Shown here in pieces: positions 26,470 through 35,804 of a stretch of 64,000 nt of DNA. The stretch spans positions 806,001 to 870,000 of the forward strand of contig CAWAAR010000003.1 in assembly GCA_963780135.1 (NCBI GenBank). The letters run 5' to 3'. The position numbers and the translations under genes were made by a program. Each line of letters starts with the position of its first letter. Position 1 is the stretch's first letter. This DNA comes from Clostridium_AM sp963780135 (GTDB taxonomy: Bacteria > Bacillota > Clostridia > Clostridiales > Clostridiaceae). The notes beneath the pieces are model-generated. The model saw only the letters and a list, made by a program, of their open reading frames with translations. It was not told where the DNA came from and ran no database searches.

Positions 26470-26990
26470 GTGAATTTAAAAGAAAAAATAAGGATAATAG
26501 ATAGACTTTCCAAAAGAAGGAATAAGTTTTAAAGATGTAACGACTATATTACAGGATAAAGATGCATTTAAATACACTGTTGATAAAATAGTAGAGTATT
26601 TAAAGGATAAAAATATCGATGTTGTAGTTGGACCAGAAGCTAGAGGTTTTTTATTTGGAGCACCAGTGGCGTATGCGCTAGGAGCAGGATTTGTTCCTGT
26701 AAGAAAAAAAGGAAAACTTCCCTTTGAAACTATAAGTATAAACTATGACTTAGAATATGGTAGTGATGAATTAGAAATGCATAAAGATGCATAAAAAAAG
26801 GCCAAAGGATTGCTATAGTAGATGATCTTATTAGCTACAGGAGGAACTATAGATTCTGTTGCTAAACTTAGTAGAACAAGTAGGCGGTGAAGTTATAACT
26901 GTAGATTTTGTTATGGAATTAACTGATTTAAAAGGAAGAGACAAATTAAAAAAGTATGATATAATGTCTTTAATTAAGTACGATATATAA
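26470..26990 (+). pseudogene. apt: Adenine phosphoribosyltransferase, four single-base indels
   Basis: The reading frame can be restored to a normal 172-residue Apt by removing an A at about 26504, adding an A before TAAAAAAA at about 26791, and removing an A at about 26830 and about 26871. All hallmark segments then read through: PKEGISFKDVT, VVGPEARGFLFGAPVA, PVRKKGKLP and the PRPP loop AIVDDLLATGGT. It starts with GTG after GAGGGGG. As sequenced, only a 20-residue peptide is made. The codons are otherwise unscarred, so either very recent decay or sequence error is likely. It lies in its normal place before relA. Confidence 0.88.
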
Positions 26991-27014
26991 GGGATTTTTA
27001 AATGCGTAAAAAAA

Positions 27015-27043
27015 TTGCAAGTTTCTACAGTATATAATATAAT
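27015..27043 (+). promoter_or_regulatory. Sigma-A promoter of relA
   Basis: TTGCAA (27015-27020) and TATAAT (27038-27043) are spaced by 17 bases, about 60 bp before the relA start. Confidence 0.65.
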
Positions 27044-27056
27044 ATTAATAAAAAAT

Positions 27057-27083
27057 AATGGCTGGTTTTGTTAACCAGCCATT
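27057..27083 (+). terminator. Hairpin in the relA leader
   Basis: AATGGCTGGTT and AACCAGCCATT form a perfect 11-bp stem with loop TTGTT, then GATTTTA. It lies between the predicted relA promoter and the ribosome site, so it may attenuate relA as well as stop apt read-through. Confidence 0.55.
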
Positions 27084-27103
27084 GATTTTAGAGGAGTAGT
27101 AGC

Positions 27104-29281
27104 ATGCTGGAAAAATTGATAAAAAAGATTGATAAAAATTGCAGTAATGTAGATAAAGAAATGGTAAAAAAAGCCTATGACTTTGCTTACGAAGCACATA
27201 ATCAGCAAAAAAGAGAATCAGGAGAGCCATATATAATGCATCCAGTAGAAGTAGCATGCATACTAGCTGAAATGGGTATGGACACTAGTACTATAACAGC
27301 AGGACTACTTCATGATGTAATAGAAGATACAGAATATAGTTATGATGATGTAGCTAGAGAATTTAGTATTGAAGTTGCCAATTTAGTAGAGGGTGTAACT
27401 AAACTTGGAAAAATACAATATAAGACTAAAGAAGAACAACAGGCAGATAATGTCAGAAAAATGCTTCTTGCTATGGCAAAGGATATAAGAGTTATATTGA
27501 TAAAACTAGCAGATAGACTTCATAATATGAGAACTCTAAAATATATGTCTGTAGAAAAGCAGAAGGAAAAAGCAAAGGAAACTTTTGATATATATGCACC
27601 CCTTGCCCATAGATTAGGTATGTCAAAAATAAAATGGGAATTAGAGGATTTAGCATTTAGATATATTAATCCAAATGAATATTATTTTATAGTTAGAAAG
27701 ATTGCTGAAAAAAGAGAAGAAAGAGAAGAGTATATAGGCGGAGTAATAAAACAATTAGAAGAAAATTTGGATAAAGCAGAAATACAATCAGATATAGATG
27801 GAAGACCAAAGCATTTTTACAGCATATACAGAAAAATGGTTAATAAAAATAAAACTATAGATCAAATATTTGATTTAACAGCTGTTAGAATACTTGTAGA
27901 TACTGTAAAAGATTGTTATGCAGTACTTGGAATAGTACATACCATATATAAACCTATACCAGGAAGATTTAAAGATTATATTGCTATGCCTAAACCTAAT
28001 ATGTATCAATCACTTCACTCTACAGTTATAGGACCACAGGGAAAGCCTTTTGAAATACAGATTAGAACTTTTGAAATGCATAAAACTGCAGAATATGGTA
28101 TAGCTGCCCATTGGAAATATAAAGAGGGAGTGGACAAAGCAGAGGATATAGATAAAAAACTTACATGGCTAAGAGAAATACTAGAATGGCAAAGGGAAAC
28201 TTCAGATGCAGAAGAATTTATGGAAGGTTTTAAAATAGATTTGTTTTCAGATGAAGTTTTTGTATTTACTCCAAAAGGTACTGTAATTAATTTACCTTAT
28301 GAGGCGACTCCAATAGATTTTGCTTATAAAATTCATACTGATATAGGAAATAGATGTGTAGGTGCAAAAGTAAATGGTAAAATGGTTCCACTTGATTATC
28401 ATTTGAAAACAGGAGAAATTATTGAAGTATTAGCATCAAGTAGTCCAAAGGGACCTAGCATAGATTGGCTTAGCATTGTTAAGAGTAATCAAGCCAAAAG
28501 CAAGATAAGAGCTTGGTTTAAAAAGGCCAAAAGAGAAGAAAATATTGTAAAAGGCAAAGATTTAATGGAAAAGGAAACCAAAAAGCAAGGATATAATTTT
28601 GGTGAAATTGCTAAAGGTGAAATATTAGAAACAACACTTAAGAGATATAATATGAACTCCGTAGATGACTTGTACGCTGCTGTAGGAATTGGTGCTGTTA
28701 TTCCATCTACTGTAGTAATAAAGTTTAAAGAGCACTATTTAAAAAGCGAAAAACATGATGTAGATGAATGGAAAGCAGTAGAAGAACAATTAAATAAAAA
28801 TAATAATAAGCAAAATAAAACAAAACAAAAACAACCAGGCATAATAGTTAAAGGTGAAAGTAATTTACTTGTTAGATTTGCAAAATGTTGTAATCCTGTT
28901 CCAGGGGATGCTATAGCAGGGTATATAACTAAGGGAAGAGGCGTTTCAATTCATAGAAAAGATTGTAAAAATGTAGGGTCTCTACTGGAAAATGGAGAAA
29001 ATAAATTAGTAGAAGTAAGTTGGGGAATACCTAAAGGAGCCGATTATATAGCTGAAATTCAAATTAATGCAGATGATAGAGAAGGATTATTAGCGGAGTC
29101 TATGGTAATTATAAGTGATAGCAATACTTATTTATATGCTATAAATGCTAAACCACCTAAAAATGGCACTGCTATTATAAATATAAAGTTAAAAATATCT
29201 AGTATAGATGATTTAAAAGCTGTTATGAAAAAAATAAAAAAAATTAATGGTGTTATTGATGTTTATAGGACCAAAAATTAA
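27104..29281 (+). CDS. relA: RelA/SpoT (p)ppGpp synthetase/hydrolase
   Basis: The 725-residue protein is the long bifunctional alarmone enzyme. In order it has the HD hydrolase domain (GEPYIMHPVEVA, LLHDVIEDT), the synthetase domain (GRPKHFYSIYRKM, YQSLHSTV), TGS (VFVFTPKGTVINLP), a Cys/His domain (RFAKCCNPVPGD) and a C-terminal ACT domain. It makes and breaks ppGpp on starvation. GAGGAG precedes the ATG. A hairpin lies in its leader, and dtd follows. Confidence 0.97.
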   Translation: MLEKLIKKIDKNCSNVDKEMVKKAYDFAYEAHNQQKRESGEPYIMHPVEVACILAEMGMDTSTITAGLLHDVIEDTEYSYDDVAREFSIEVANLVEGVTKLGKIQYKTKEEQQADNVRKMLLAMAKDIRVILIKLADRLHNMRTLKYMSVEKQKEKAKETFDIYAPLAHRLGMSKIKWELEDLAFRYINPNEYYFIVRKIAEKREEREEYIGGVIKQLEENLDKAEIQSDIDGRPKHFYSIYRKMVNKNKTIDQIFDLTAVRILVDTVKDCYAVLGIVHTIYKPIPGRFKDYIAMPKPNMYQSLHSTVIGPQGKPFEIQIRTFEMHKTAEYGIAAHWKYKEGVDKAEDIDKKLTWLREILEWQRETSDAEEFMEGFKIDLFSDEVFVFTPKGTVINLPYEATPIDFAYKIHTDIGNRCVGAKVNGKMVPLDYHLKTGEIIEVLASSSPKGPSIDWLSIVKSNQAKSKIRAWFKKAKREENIVKGKDLMEKETKKQGYNFGEIAKGEILETTLKRYNMNSVDDLYAAVGIGAVIPSTVVIKFKEHYLKSEKHDVDEWKAVEEQLNKNNNKQNKTKQKQPGIIVKGESNLLVRFAKCCNPVPGDAIAGYITKGRGVSIHRKDCKNVGSLLENGENKLVEVSWGIPKGADYIAEIQINADDREGLLAESMVIISDSNTYLYAINAKPPKNGTAIINIKLKISSIDDLKAVMKKIKKINGVIDVYRTKN

Positions 29282-29307
29282 CTATTAAAGATTAGGGGTG
29301 ATTTTTA

Positions 29308-29757
29308 ATGCGTGCGGTAGTACAAAGGGTTAAGTATTCAAAAGTAGAAATAGAGGGGAAAGTAGTTGGAGAAATAGGTAAAGGCTTAAATGTTTTGCTT
29401 GGAGTATCAAGGGAAGATACAGCGGAGCATATAACTTACTTAAAAGACAAAGTCCTGAATTTGAGAATATTTGAAGATGAAAATGGAAAGTTAAATAAGT
29501 CACTTATAGATGTTGGCGGAGATTTATTAGTAATATCACAATTTACTTTATATGGGGACTGCAGGAGGGGAAGAAGACCTAGCTTCATAGAAGCTTTAGG
29601 AGGAGAAGCTGCAGAAAAAATTTATGAAGGATTTGTGTCTCAATGTAGGGAAGTTATATCTAAGGTAGAGACAGGTAAGTTTGGTGCAGATATGATGGTA
29701 ACAATAGAAAATGATGGACCTGTGACTCTAATTATAGATAGTAATAAAACTTTTTAA
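29308..29757 (+). CDS. dtd: D-aminoacyl-tRNA deacylase
   Basis: The 149-residue enzyme removes D-amino acids (and Gly from tRNA-Ala). SQFTLYGDCRRGRRPSF and the C-terminal GPVT segment (ENDGPVTLIID) are the two family signatures that form the active site across the dimer. GGGGTG precedes the ATG. It is in the relA-dtd order common to many Firmicutes. Confidence 0.96.
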   Translation: MRAVVQRVKYSKVEIEGKVVGEIGKGLNVLLGVSREDTAEHITYLKDKVLNLRIFEDENGKLNKSLIDVGGDLLVISQFTLYGDCRRGRRPSFIEALGGEAAEKIYEGFVSQCREVISKVETGKFGADMMVTIENDGPVTLIIDSNKTF

Positions 29758-29778
29758 TTATGAAGGAGGGGAAATATT

Positions 29779-30378
29779 ATGAAAATAAAAGCAATGCCAG
29801 TAGGAGTTTATGCAGCTAATTGTTATATAATAATAGACGAGGGAACAAAAGCTTGTGTTGTAATGGATCCAGGTGGAGATGAAGAAGACTTAATAAAATA
29901 TATAAAAGAAGAAAAAGCTGAAGTTAAATATATATTACTTACTCATGGTCATGCAGATCATACTGAAGCTGCATTGAAGTTAAAAGAAGAATTTAACGCT
30001 CCTTTGTGCATTAATGCAGAAGATTACGAAATGATAAAAAATAGCGAATTCATGTATGGAAACATAGCTGGAAAGGTAGATAAATACATAAAGGAAGGTG
30101 ACAATTTTAAAGCAGGAAATATGGATATAAAATGTATTCATACTCCAGGGCATACGCCAGGAGGAGTTTGCTTTTTAATTGGAAACTGTGTATTTACAGG
30201 AGATACATTATTTGCTGGTTCAATAGGCAGGACAGATTTTACTGGAGGAAACTTTGAAACAATAATAAAAAGTATTAAAGACAAACTCATGATATTAAAT
30301 GATGAAGTTAAAGTTTTTCCAGGTCATGGACCAGAAAGTAGCATAGGAAGAGAACGAGTACACAATCCGTTTTTATAG
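29779..30378 (+). CDS. MBL-fold metallo-hydrolase (glyoxalase II-like)
   Basis: The 199-residue protein has the di-metal motif THGHADHTEA and later His/Asp ligands (HTPGHTPGG, FTGDTLFAGSIGRTD, PGHG). It belongs to the short glyoxalase II-like subgroup found after dtd in Firmicutes; the natural thioester is not known. GGAGGGG precedes the ATG, and a terminator-like hairpin follows. Confidence 0.9.
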   Translation: MKIKAMPVGVYAANCYIIIDEGTKACVVMDPGGDEEDLIKYIKEEKAEVKYILLTHGHADHTEAALKLKEEFNAPLCINAEDYEMIKNSEFMYGNIAGKVDKYIKEGDNFKAGNMDIKCIHTPGHTPGGVCFLIGNCVFTGDTLFAGSIGRTDFTGGNFETIIKSIKDKLMILNDEVKVFPGHGPESSIGRERVHNPFL

Positions 30379-30386
30379 GGTTCAAG

Positions 30387-30414
30387 ATGGAGAATTTTTA
30401 ATTCTCCATTTTTA
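30387..30414 (+). terminator. Hairpin between the MBL gene and hemZ
   Basis: ATGGAGAATT and AATTCTCCAT form a perfect 10-bp stem with loop TTT, followed by TTTTT. The hemZ ribosome site begins just after, so it may act as an attenuator. Confidence 0.7.
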
Positions 30415-30433
30415 AAGGAGAGAATATATAAGA

Positions 30434-31864
30434 ATGAAGATTAAAATAAAATTAAATAATATGAATTATAGATATGATGTATATCATGTAGTTAATATAT
30501 TTTATAAGTTTTCAGAAATAGATTTTGTAGAAGAAAAATGGGACATTTACATAGAAATAAATGAAAAAAATATTAATATTATGGAAGAAGAAAACTTAAA
30601 AACCTTTGAATTTTCAGATGAAATAACTAAAAAAGAAGGAATAAAAAAGTCGATTTTTCAATACTTAACCCAAAAAACTGGAAAAGAAATGCCTTGGGGT
30701 ACTTTAATAGGTATAAGACCAAGTAAAATAGCTTTGTCACTAATAAATGAAGGAAAAGATAATGAATACATAATTAATTATTTCAATAAACATTCTCTTG
30801 TAAAACCTAACAAGACAGAACTTTGCATTAATATAGCTAAGACAGAAGAAAAACTAATTAACAAAGATAATAAAACCATTAGTGTGTATATAGGAATGCC
30901 ATTCTGTCCTACAAGGTGTCTTTATTGTTCATTTACTTCCAATCCTATTGAAGGCTGCAAAAATATAGTGGAACCATATCTTGAAAGTTTACATTATGAA
31001 ATAAAAAAGACAGCTGAATATATAAGAGAAAAGGAACTTAAGATCCAGTGTGTATATTTTGGAGGAGGAACCCCTACTTCAATTAGTGATATTCAGTTTG
31101 AAAAAATTATGGAACATATATATAATAGTTTTGTACGTGAAAATAATATAAAAGAATTTACAGTGGAATGTGGAAGACCTGATAGCATAACTTTGAATAA
31201 GCTAAGCAGCATGAGAAAATATAAAGTACATAGAATAAGCATAAACCCTCAGACAATGAATGATGATACGTTAAAGCTTATTGGTAGAAGGCATACGGTT
31301 CAAGATGTTATAAATAAATTTAAAATGGCAAGAGAACATGGATTTAATGATATAAATATGGATATTATAGTAGGACTTCCGGGAGAAGGACTAAATAATG
31401 TAAAGAAAACTTGTGAAGAAATACTAAAACTTTCTCCAGATAGCGTAACTGTACATGGTATGTCGGTAAAAAGAGCTTCTAAACTTCATGAAAATATACT
31501 TAACAATATAAAGTTTTCTTTGCCAGAGCAAAGTGAACTAAATCTAATGCATGAAGAAACTATGAATTTATCTAAAAACCTTAATATGAAACCATATTAT
31601 ATGTACAGACAAAAAAATATGGTAGGTAATATGGAGAATATAGGATATGCTAAAGCTTCAAAAGAAGGGCTATATAACATTCAAATTATAGAAGAGATTC
31701 AAACCATTATAGCTTGTGGAGCTGATGCAGCTACTAAAGTTGTGTTTTTAGATGAAAATAGAATAGAGAGACATGCGAATGTTAAGGATGTAAGAGAGTA
31801 TATAAAAAGAATAGATGAAATGGTAAATAAGAAAATAAAACTTTTAAATACACGATATAAGTAA
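30434..31864 (+). CDS. hemZ: Coproporphyrinogen dehydrogenase-like radical SAM protein HemZ
   Basis: The 476-residue protein carries the radical SAM motif CPTRCLYC after IGMP, VYFGGGTPTS and a HemN-like domain order, plus the N-terminal extension seen in HemZ. The family is annotated as oxygen-independent coproporphyrinogen oxidase; many clostridia lack the rest of heme synthesis, so the true role may differ. AAAGGAG precedes ATG 30434. It sits between the MBL gene and hisS, as in other clostridia. Confidence 0.85.
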   Translation: MKIKIKLNNMNYRYDVYHVVNIFYKFSEIDFVEEKWDIYIEINEKNINIMEEENLKTFEFSDEITKKEGIKKSIFQYLTQKTGKEMPWGTLIGIRPSKIALSLINEGKDNEYIINYFNKHSLVKPNKTELCINIAKTEEKLINKDNKTISVYIGMPFCPTRCLYCSFTSNPIEGCKNIVEPYLESLHYEIKKTAEYIREKELKIQCVYFGGGTPTSISDIQFEKIMEHIYNSFVRENNIKEFTVECGRPDSITLNKLSSMRKYKVHRISINPQTMNDDTLKLIGRRHTVQDVINKFKMAREHGFNDINMDIIVGLPGEGLNNVKKTCEEILKLSPDSVTVHGMSVKRASKLHENILNNIKFSLPEQSELNLMHEETMNLSKNLNMKPYYMYRQKNMVGNMENIGYAKASKEGLYNIQIIEEIQTIIACGADAATKVVFLDENRIERHANVKDVREYIKRIDEMVNKKIKLLNTRYK

Positions 31865-31874
31865 GTTGAGAATG

Positions 31875-31950
31875 GACAGTTGACAGTGAGCGATTTTTTT
31901 ATGATGTAAGCATAAAAAATTTAATTGAGCATTGTCAACTATCAACTGTC
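31875..31950. repeat. Intergenic palindromic element before hisS
   Basis: GACAGTTGA (31875-31883) and TCAACTGTC (31942-31950) bound the element, with a run of seven T in the left half and AAAAAATTTAA in the right. It is similar in style to the element at 20528. It might also terminate hemZ transcripts. Confidence 0.45.
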
Positions 31951-31975
31951 AATTGAAATAAAGGGAGGTATTATT

Positions 31976-33229
31976 ATGATTATACAAGCACCAAAAGGAA
32001 CAAAAGATATGCTGCCACAGGATTCTTATAAGTGGCACTATGTTGAAAACAAATTTAGAGAAATTTCAGAGCAATATGGAATAAAAGAAATAAGAACGCC
32101 TATGTTTGAGCATACAGAATTATTTACAAGAGGCGTAGGTGAGACTACAGATGTTGTTCAAAAGGAAATGTATACATTTCAAGATAAGGGTGGTAGAAGT
32201 ATTACATTAAAACCAGAAGGAACAGCACCATCAGTAAGAGCCTTTATTGAGAACAGTCTTTACAGTGAATCTCAACCTACAAAGCTTTATTACTTTATTC
32301 CTGCTTTTAGATATGAAAATGTTCAGAAAGGAAGACTAAGACAATTTCATCAATTTGGAGTTGAGATTTTTGGGTCTAAAGAAGCTTCCATAGATGCAGA
32401 AGGAATAAGCATAGCAATTAGAGCATTAGATGAGTTGGGACTTAAAAACTTAAGCTTAAATATAAACAGTTTAGGATGTCCAGAATGTAGAAAAAAATTT
32501 AATGATGCATTCAAGCAGTTCTTAAAAGAAAATTATGAAGACTTATGTGATACTTGCAAATCAAGATTTGAAAGAAATCCAATGAGAATACTGGATTGCA
32601 AAGAAGAAAAGTGTAAAGAGATAACTAAAAATGCTCCAACTATATTAGATTATATATGTGATGAATGTAAAACACATTTTGAAGAATTAAAAAAGTATCT
32701 AGATGCCATTGGAATTGAATACACTATTGATCCTAAAATAGTAAGAGGATTAGACTATTATACAAAGACTGTTTTTGAAATAATATATAAAGATTTAACG
32801 GTTTGTGGTGGTGGAAGATATGATAAGCTTATTGAGGAGTTAGGTGGACCAGATATGCCTGCTTTTGGATTTGCAACAGGTCTTGAAAGAATTATTATGA
32901 CTTTGGAATCAGAAAATATAGAAATACCTAGATTTGACTATATAGATTTATATGTAGGTGCTATGGGAGCTGATGAAAGAATAGAAGCCTTTAAAATAAT
33001 AAATGATTTAAGAGCAAAAGGTATAAAATGTGATTGTGATCATATGAATAGGAGTGTTAAAGCTTCTATGAAATATGCAAATAAAATAGGTGCTAGATTT
33101 ACAGTTATACTTGGAGAAAATGAACTGCAATCTGGTATGGCAAAACTTAAGAGAATGGAAGATGGAGAGCAATTTGAAATTAATTTGAAAAATTTAGAAA
33201 GTATTATTGATTTAGTGAAGATAGGTTGA
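31976..33229 (+). CDS. hisS: Histidyl-tRNA synthetase
   Basis: The 417-residue class II synthetase shows motif 1 region, motif 2 FRYENVQKGRLRQFHQFG, HisA motif RGLDYYTKTVFE and motif 3 AFGFATGLERI, then the anticodon domain. GGGAGG at 31963-31968 sets ATG 31976; the frame is open upstream but the extension is not conserved. aspS follows after 72 bases, the usual pair. Confidence 0.97.
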   Translation: MIIQAPKGTKDMLPQDSYKWHYVENKFREISEQYGIKEIRTPMFEHTELFTRGVGETTDVVQKEMYTFQDKGGRSITLKPEGTAPSVRAFIENSLYSESQPTKLYYFIPAFRYENVQKGRLRQFHQFGVEIFGSKEASIDAEGISIAIRALDELGLKNLSLNINSLGCPECRKKFNDAFKQFLKENYEDLCDTCKSRFERNPMRILDCKEEKCKEITKNAPTILDYICDECKTHFEELKKYLDAIGIEYTIDPKIVRGLDYYTKTVFEIIYKDLTVCGGGRYDKLIEELGGPDMPAFGFATGLERIIMTLESENIEIPRFDYIDLYVGAMGADERIEAFKIINDLRAKGIKCDCDHMNRSVKASMKYANKIGARFTVILGENELQSGMAKLKRMEDGEQFEINLKNLESIIDLVKIG

Positions 33230-33301
33230 TTTTTCAATTTAACAAAAAATAACAAATTTACTATTTGTAAAAATACAAAGAAGTTTACTGGAGGAGAAAA
33301 A

Positions 33302-35074
33302 ATGGGAGAAGCATTAAACGGACTTAAAAGAACTATTATGTGTGGAGGGTTAAGAGAGACTCATGTAGGTAATAAATATACTGTTATGGGATGGGTTCAA
33401 AGAAGAAGAAACTTAGGAGGACTTGAATTTGTTGATTTAAGAGATAGATCAGGAATACTTCAAGTTGTTTTTGGAGAAGAAATAAATAAAGAGGCTTTTG
33501 AAAAAGCTGATACTGTTAGATCAGAATATTGCATAGCTGTAACAGGAACTTTGGTTAAAAGACAGTCTGAAAATAAAGAACTTCCTACAGGTATGGTGGA
33601 GCTAAAAGGAGAAAATATAAAAATCTTATCAGAATCAGAAACACCACCTATATATATAAAGGAAAATTTAGATGCAGCTGAAAGCATAAGATTAAAATAC
33701 AGATATTTAGATCTTAGAAGACCAGATATGCAAAAAATATTTATGATAAGGCATAATACAGCTAAAGTGGTTAGAGAGTTCTTAGATGAAAATGGATTCC
33801 TTGAAATGGAAACACCTATACTTGGAAAGAGTACACCAGAAGGAGCTAGAGACTATCTTGTTCCAAGCAGGAATTATAAAGAAAAGTTTTATGCATTACC
33901 TCAATCACCTCAGCTTTTTAAGCAGCTTTTGATGATATCAGGTTATGATAGATATTTCCAAATAGCAAAATGTTTTAGAGATGAGGATTTAAGAGCAAAT
34001 AGACAGCCAGAATTTACTCAAATAGATATGGAACTATCTTTTGTAGAAGAAGATGATGTTATAGAATTAAATGAAAGATTAATTAAGAAGGTATTTAAAG
34101 AAGTTGCAGGAGTAGATGTTAAGCTTCCAATAGAAAGAATGCCTTATAAGATAGCTATGGAAAAGTACGGAAGTGATAAGCCAGATTTAAGATTTGGTAT
34201 GGAAATAAATGATTTAAGTGAAACTGTTAAAGATGTAGATTTTAAAGTGTTCCAAGATGCATTAGCAAATGGTGGATCAGTAAGAGCTATAAAAGTTGAA
34301 AATTCTGCTTCTATGGGAAGAAAACAAATTGACAAATTAGTTGAATTTATAAAAACTTATGGAGCTAAGGGACTTGCTTGGATAGCATATAAAGAAGATG
34401 GAATAAAATCTTCTATAGCTAAGTTTTTAGATGAGGACCAAACTAAAGCTGTACTTGATAAAATTCAAGCTAAAGCCGGTGATTTAGTACTTATAGTGGC
34501 AGATAAAAATAGTGTTGTATTCCAAAGCTTAGGAGCTTTAAGAATTCATATGGCTAAGGAATTAGGAATACTAGAAAATAGTAATGAGTTTAGATTTGTA
34601 TGGGTAACTGAATTTCCTCTACTTTCATATAATGAAGAAGAAGATAGATTTCAAGCTGAACATCATCCATTTACAGCTCCTATGGATGAAGATATTAAGT
34701 ACTTGGAAAGCGATCCAGGGAGAATTAGAGCTAAAGCTTACGACATTGTATTAAATGGAGAAGAATTAGGCGGAGGAAGTATAAGAATACATGATATAAA
34801 ACTTCAAGAGAAAATGCTTGAATTCTTAGGATTCACACAGGAACGTGCTTGGGAAAGATTTGGATTCTTACTTGAAGCATTTAAATTTGGAGCACCACCA
34901 CACGGAGGACTTGCATATGGATTTGATAGAATGATAATGTTCCTTGCAGGAACAGAAAACATAAAGGATGTTATTGCATTTCCTAAAAATCAAAATGCTT
35001 TCTGTCCTTTAACAGAAGCCCCAAATGTGGTAGATGAAGTACAATTAAAAGAACTTGGGATTAATGTAAAATAA
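33302..35074 (+). CDS. aspS: Aspartyl-tRNA synthetase
   Basis: The 590-residue bacterial-type enzyme has an N-terminal OB fold (GWVQRRRNLGGLEFVDLRD), motif 2 FRDEDLRANRQPEFTQID, the large GAD insertion of bacterial AspRS, and motif 3 GLAYGFDRMIMFL. GGAGGAG precedes the ATG. Whether it also charges tRNA-Asn depends on gatCAB, which is not in this window. A 6S RNA gene follows. Confidence 0.97.
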   Translation: MGEALNGLKRTIMCGGLRETHVGNKYTVMGWVQRRRNLGGLEFVDLRDRSGILQVVFGEEINKEAFEKADTVRSEYCIAVTGTLVKRQSENKELPTGMVELKGENIKILSESETPPIYIKENLDAAESIRLKYRYLDLRRPDMQKIFMIRHNTAKVVREFLDENGFLEMETPILGKSTPEGARDYLVPSRNYKEKFYALPQSPQLFKQLLMISGYDRYFQIAKCFRDEDLRANRQPEFTQIDMELSFVEEDDVIELNERLIKKVFKEVAGVDVKLPIERMPYKIAMEKYGSDKPDLRFGMEINDLSETVKDVDFKVFQDALANGGSVRAIKVENSASMGRKQIDKLVEFIKTYGAKGLAWIAYKEDGIKSSIAKFLDEDQTKAVLDKIQAKAGDLVLIVADKNSVVFQSLGALRIHMAKELGILENSNEFRFVWVTEFPLLSYNEEEDRFQAEHHPFTAPMDEDIKYLESDPGRIRAKAYDIVLNGEELGGGSIRIHDIKLQEKMLEFLGFTQERAWERFGFLLEAFKFGAPPHGGLAYGFDRMIMFLAGTENIKDVIAFPKNQNAFCPLTEAPNVVDEVQLKELGINVK

Positions 35075-35152
35075 TCTAAAAAAATAAGCAAAATTGAAGA
35101 ATTATGAGTAAATTCTGAAAAATACTTTAAGATAAATTTATTAATAGTGTAG

Positions 35153-35366
35153 TATAATATTAAATAAGGATATTGTTAAAGAAAAATCCTGCTATGTGCG
35201 ACCAATGAGTTTATATTGACCCAACATTTTTGTGAAAGGGAATCAGACTCTTTTTGTGAAATGATACTTGGAATTTTAAATCCAAGAACAAGAAGCAAGA
35301 AGGAGATACCCACCTGTGAAAGCGGGCTCAAAGATAACTCGAAAATCGGCATGGTGGGGTTTTATT
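35153..35366 (+). ncRNA. ssrS: 6S RNA
   Basis: Between aspS and the next gene is a roughly 186-nt RNA candidate at 35180-35366. AAAATCCTGCTATGT (35183-35197) pairs along its whole length with GCATGGTGGGGTTTT (35349-35363), allowing G-U pairs, giving a 15-bp closing stem; the interior has the long, interrupted hairpin look of 6S RNA. A T-rich tail follows, and a TATAAT box lies at 35153-35158. Bacillus 6S-1 RNA (bsrA) is also next to aspS. 6S RNA binds the main RNA polymerase holoenzyme and mimics an open promoter. Confidence 0.8.
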
Positions 35367-35369
35367 TTA

Positions 35370-35804
35370 TTTTTCATAAAACTTGCACTGGCGCCTATAC
35401 TTTCTTTCATAATATTAAAAAAGAAAAAACATCTTAAGTTTTTATGTTTTGCATAGAAACTTTTTTTATTTTTTTGTTTAACTAAGTTGAGACGTGATAA
35501 TTGGTCAAAATGAAGATTTAGTGATTCGAATCTCTGAATTTTCAGCAAATTAAGAGTTGCCAAAATGTGTGTTTTACTATATTATATAAAATAGGCATAA
35601 TTTACACATAAATAATATAAATTGAATATATTCATTTTATTGTAAATGTTTCAATTTACAGTATATTATAAAAATAGAATGTAGATATAGACAGGAGGTG
35701 TGGATTCTATTTGAACAAATACTATTAACTATGTAAAATGAAAAAGTTAGCATCATTTAATGAAAAATATAGATTAACTTAAAATATTTTGAGGGGGAGA
35801 AACA
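35370..35804 (+). promoter_or_regulatory. Upstream region of the permease gene with a mini-ORF
   Basis: This 435-bp gap holds a palindrome TGTAAAT-GTTTCA-ATTTACA (35641-35660) and a very good ribosome site AGGAGGTG (35693-35700) followed by TTG AAC AAA TAC TAT TAA (35711-35728), a possible five-residue leader ORF. The permease itself has its own GAGGGGG site at about 35792. No known riboswitch is recognised. Confidence 0.4.

Noticed and set aside
35216..35437. 73-codon open frame downstream of aspS
   Set aside because: It lies across the 6S RNA, has no ribosome binding site, and its composition is unlike a protein.
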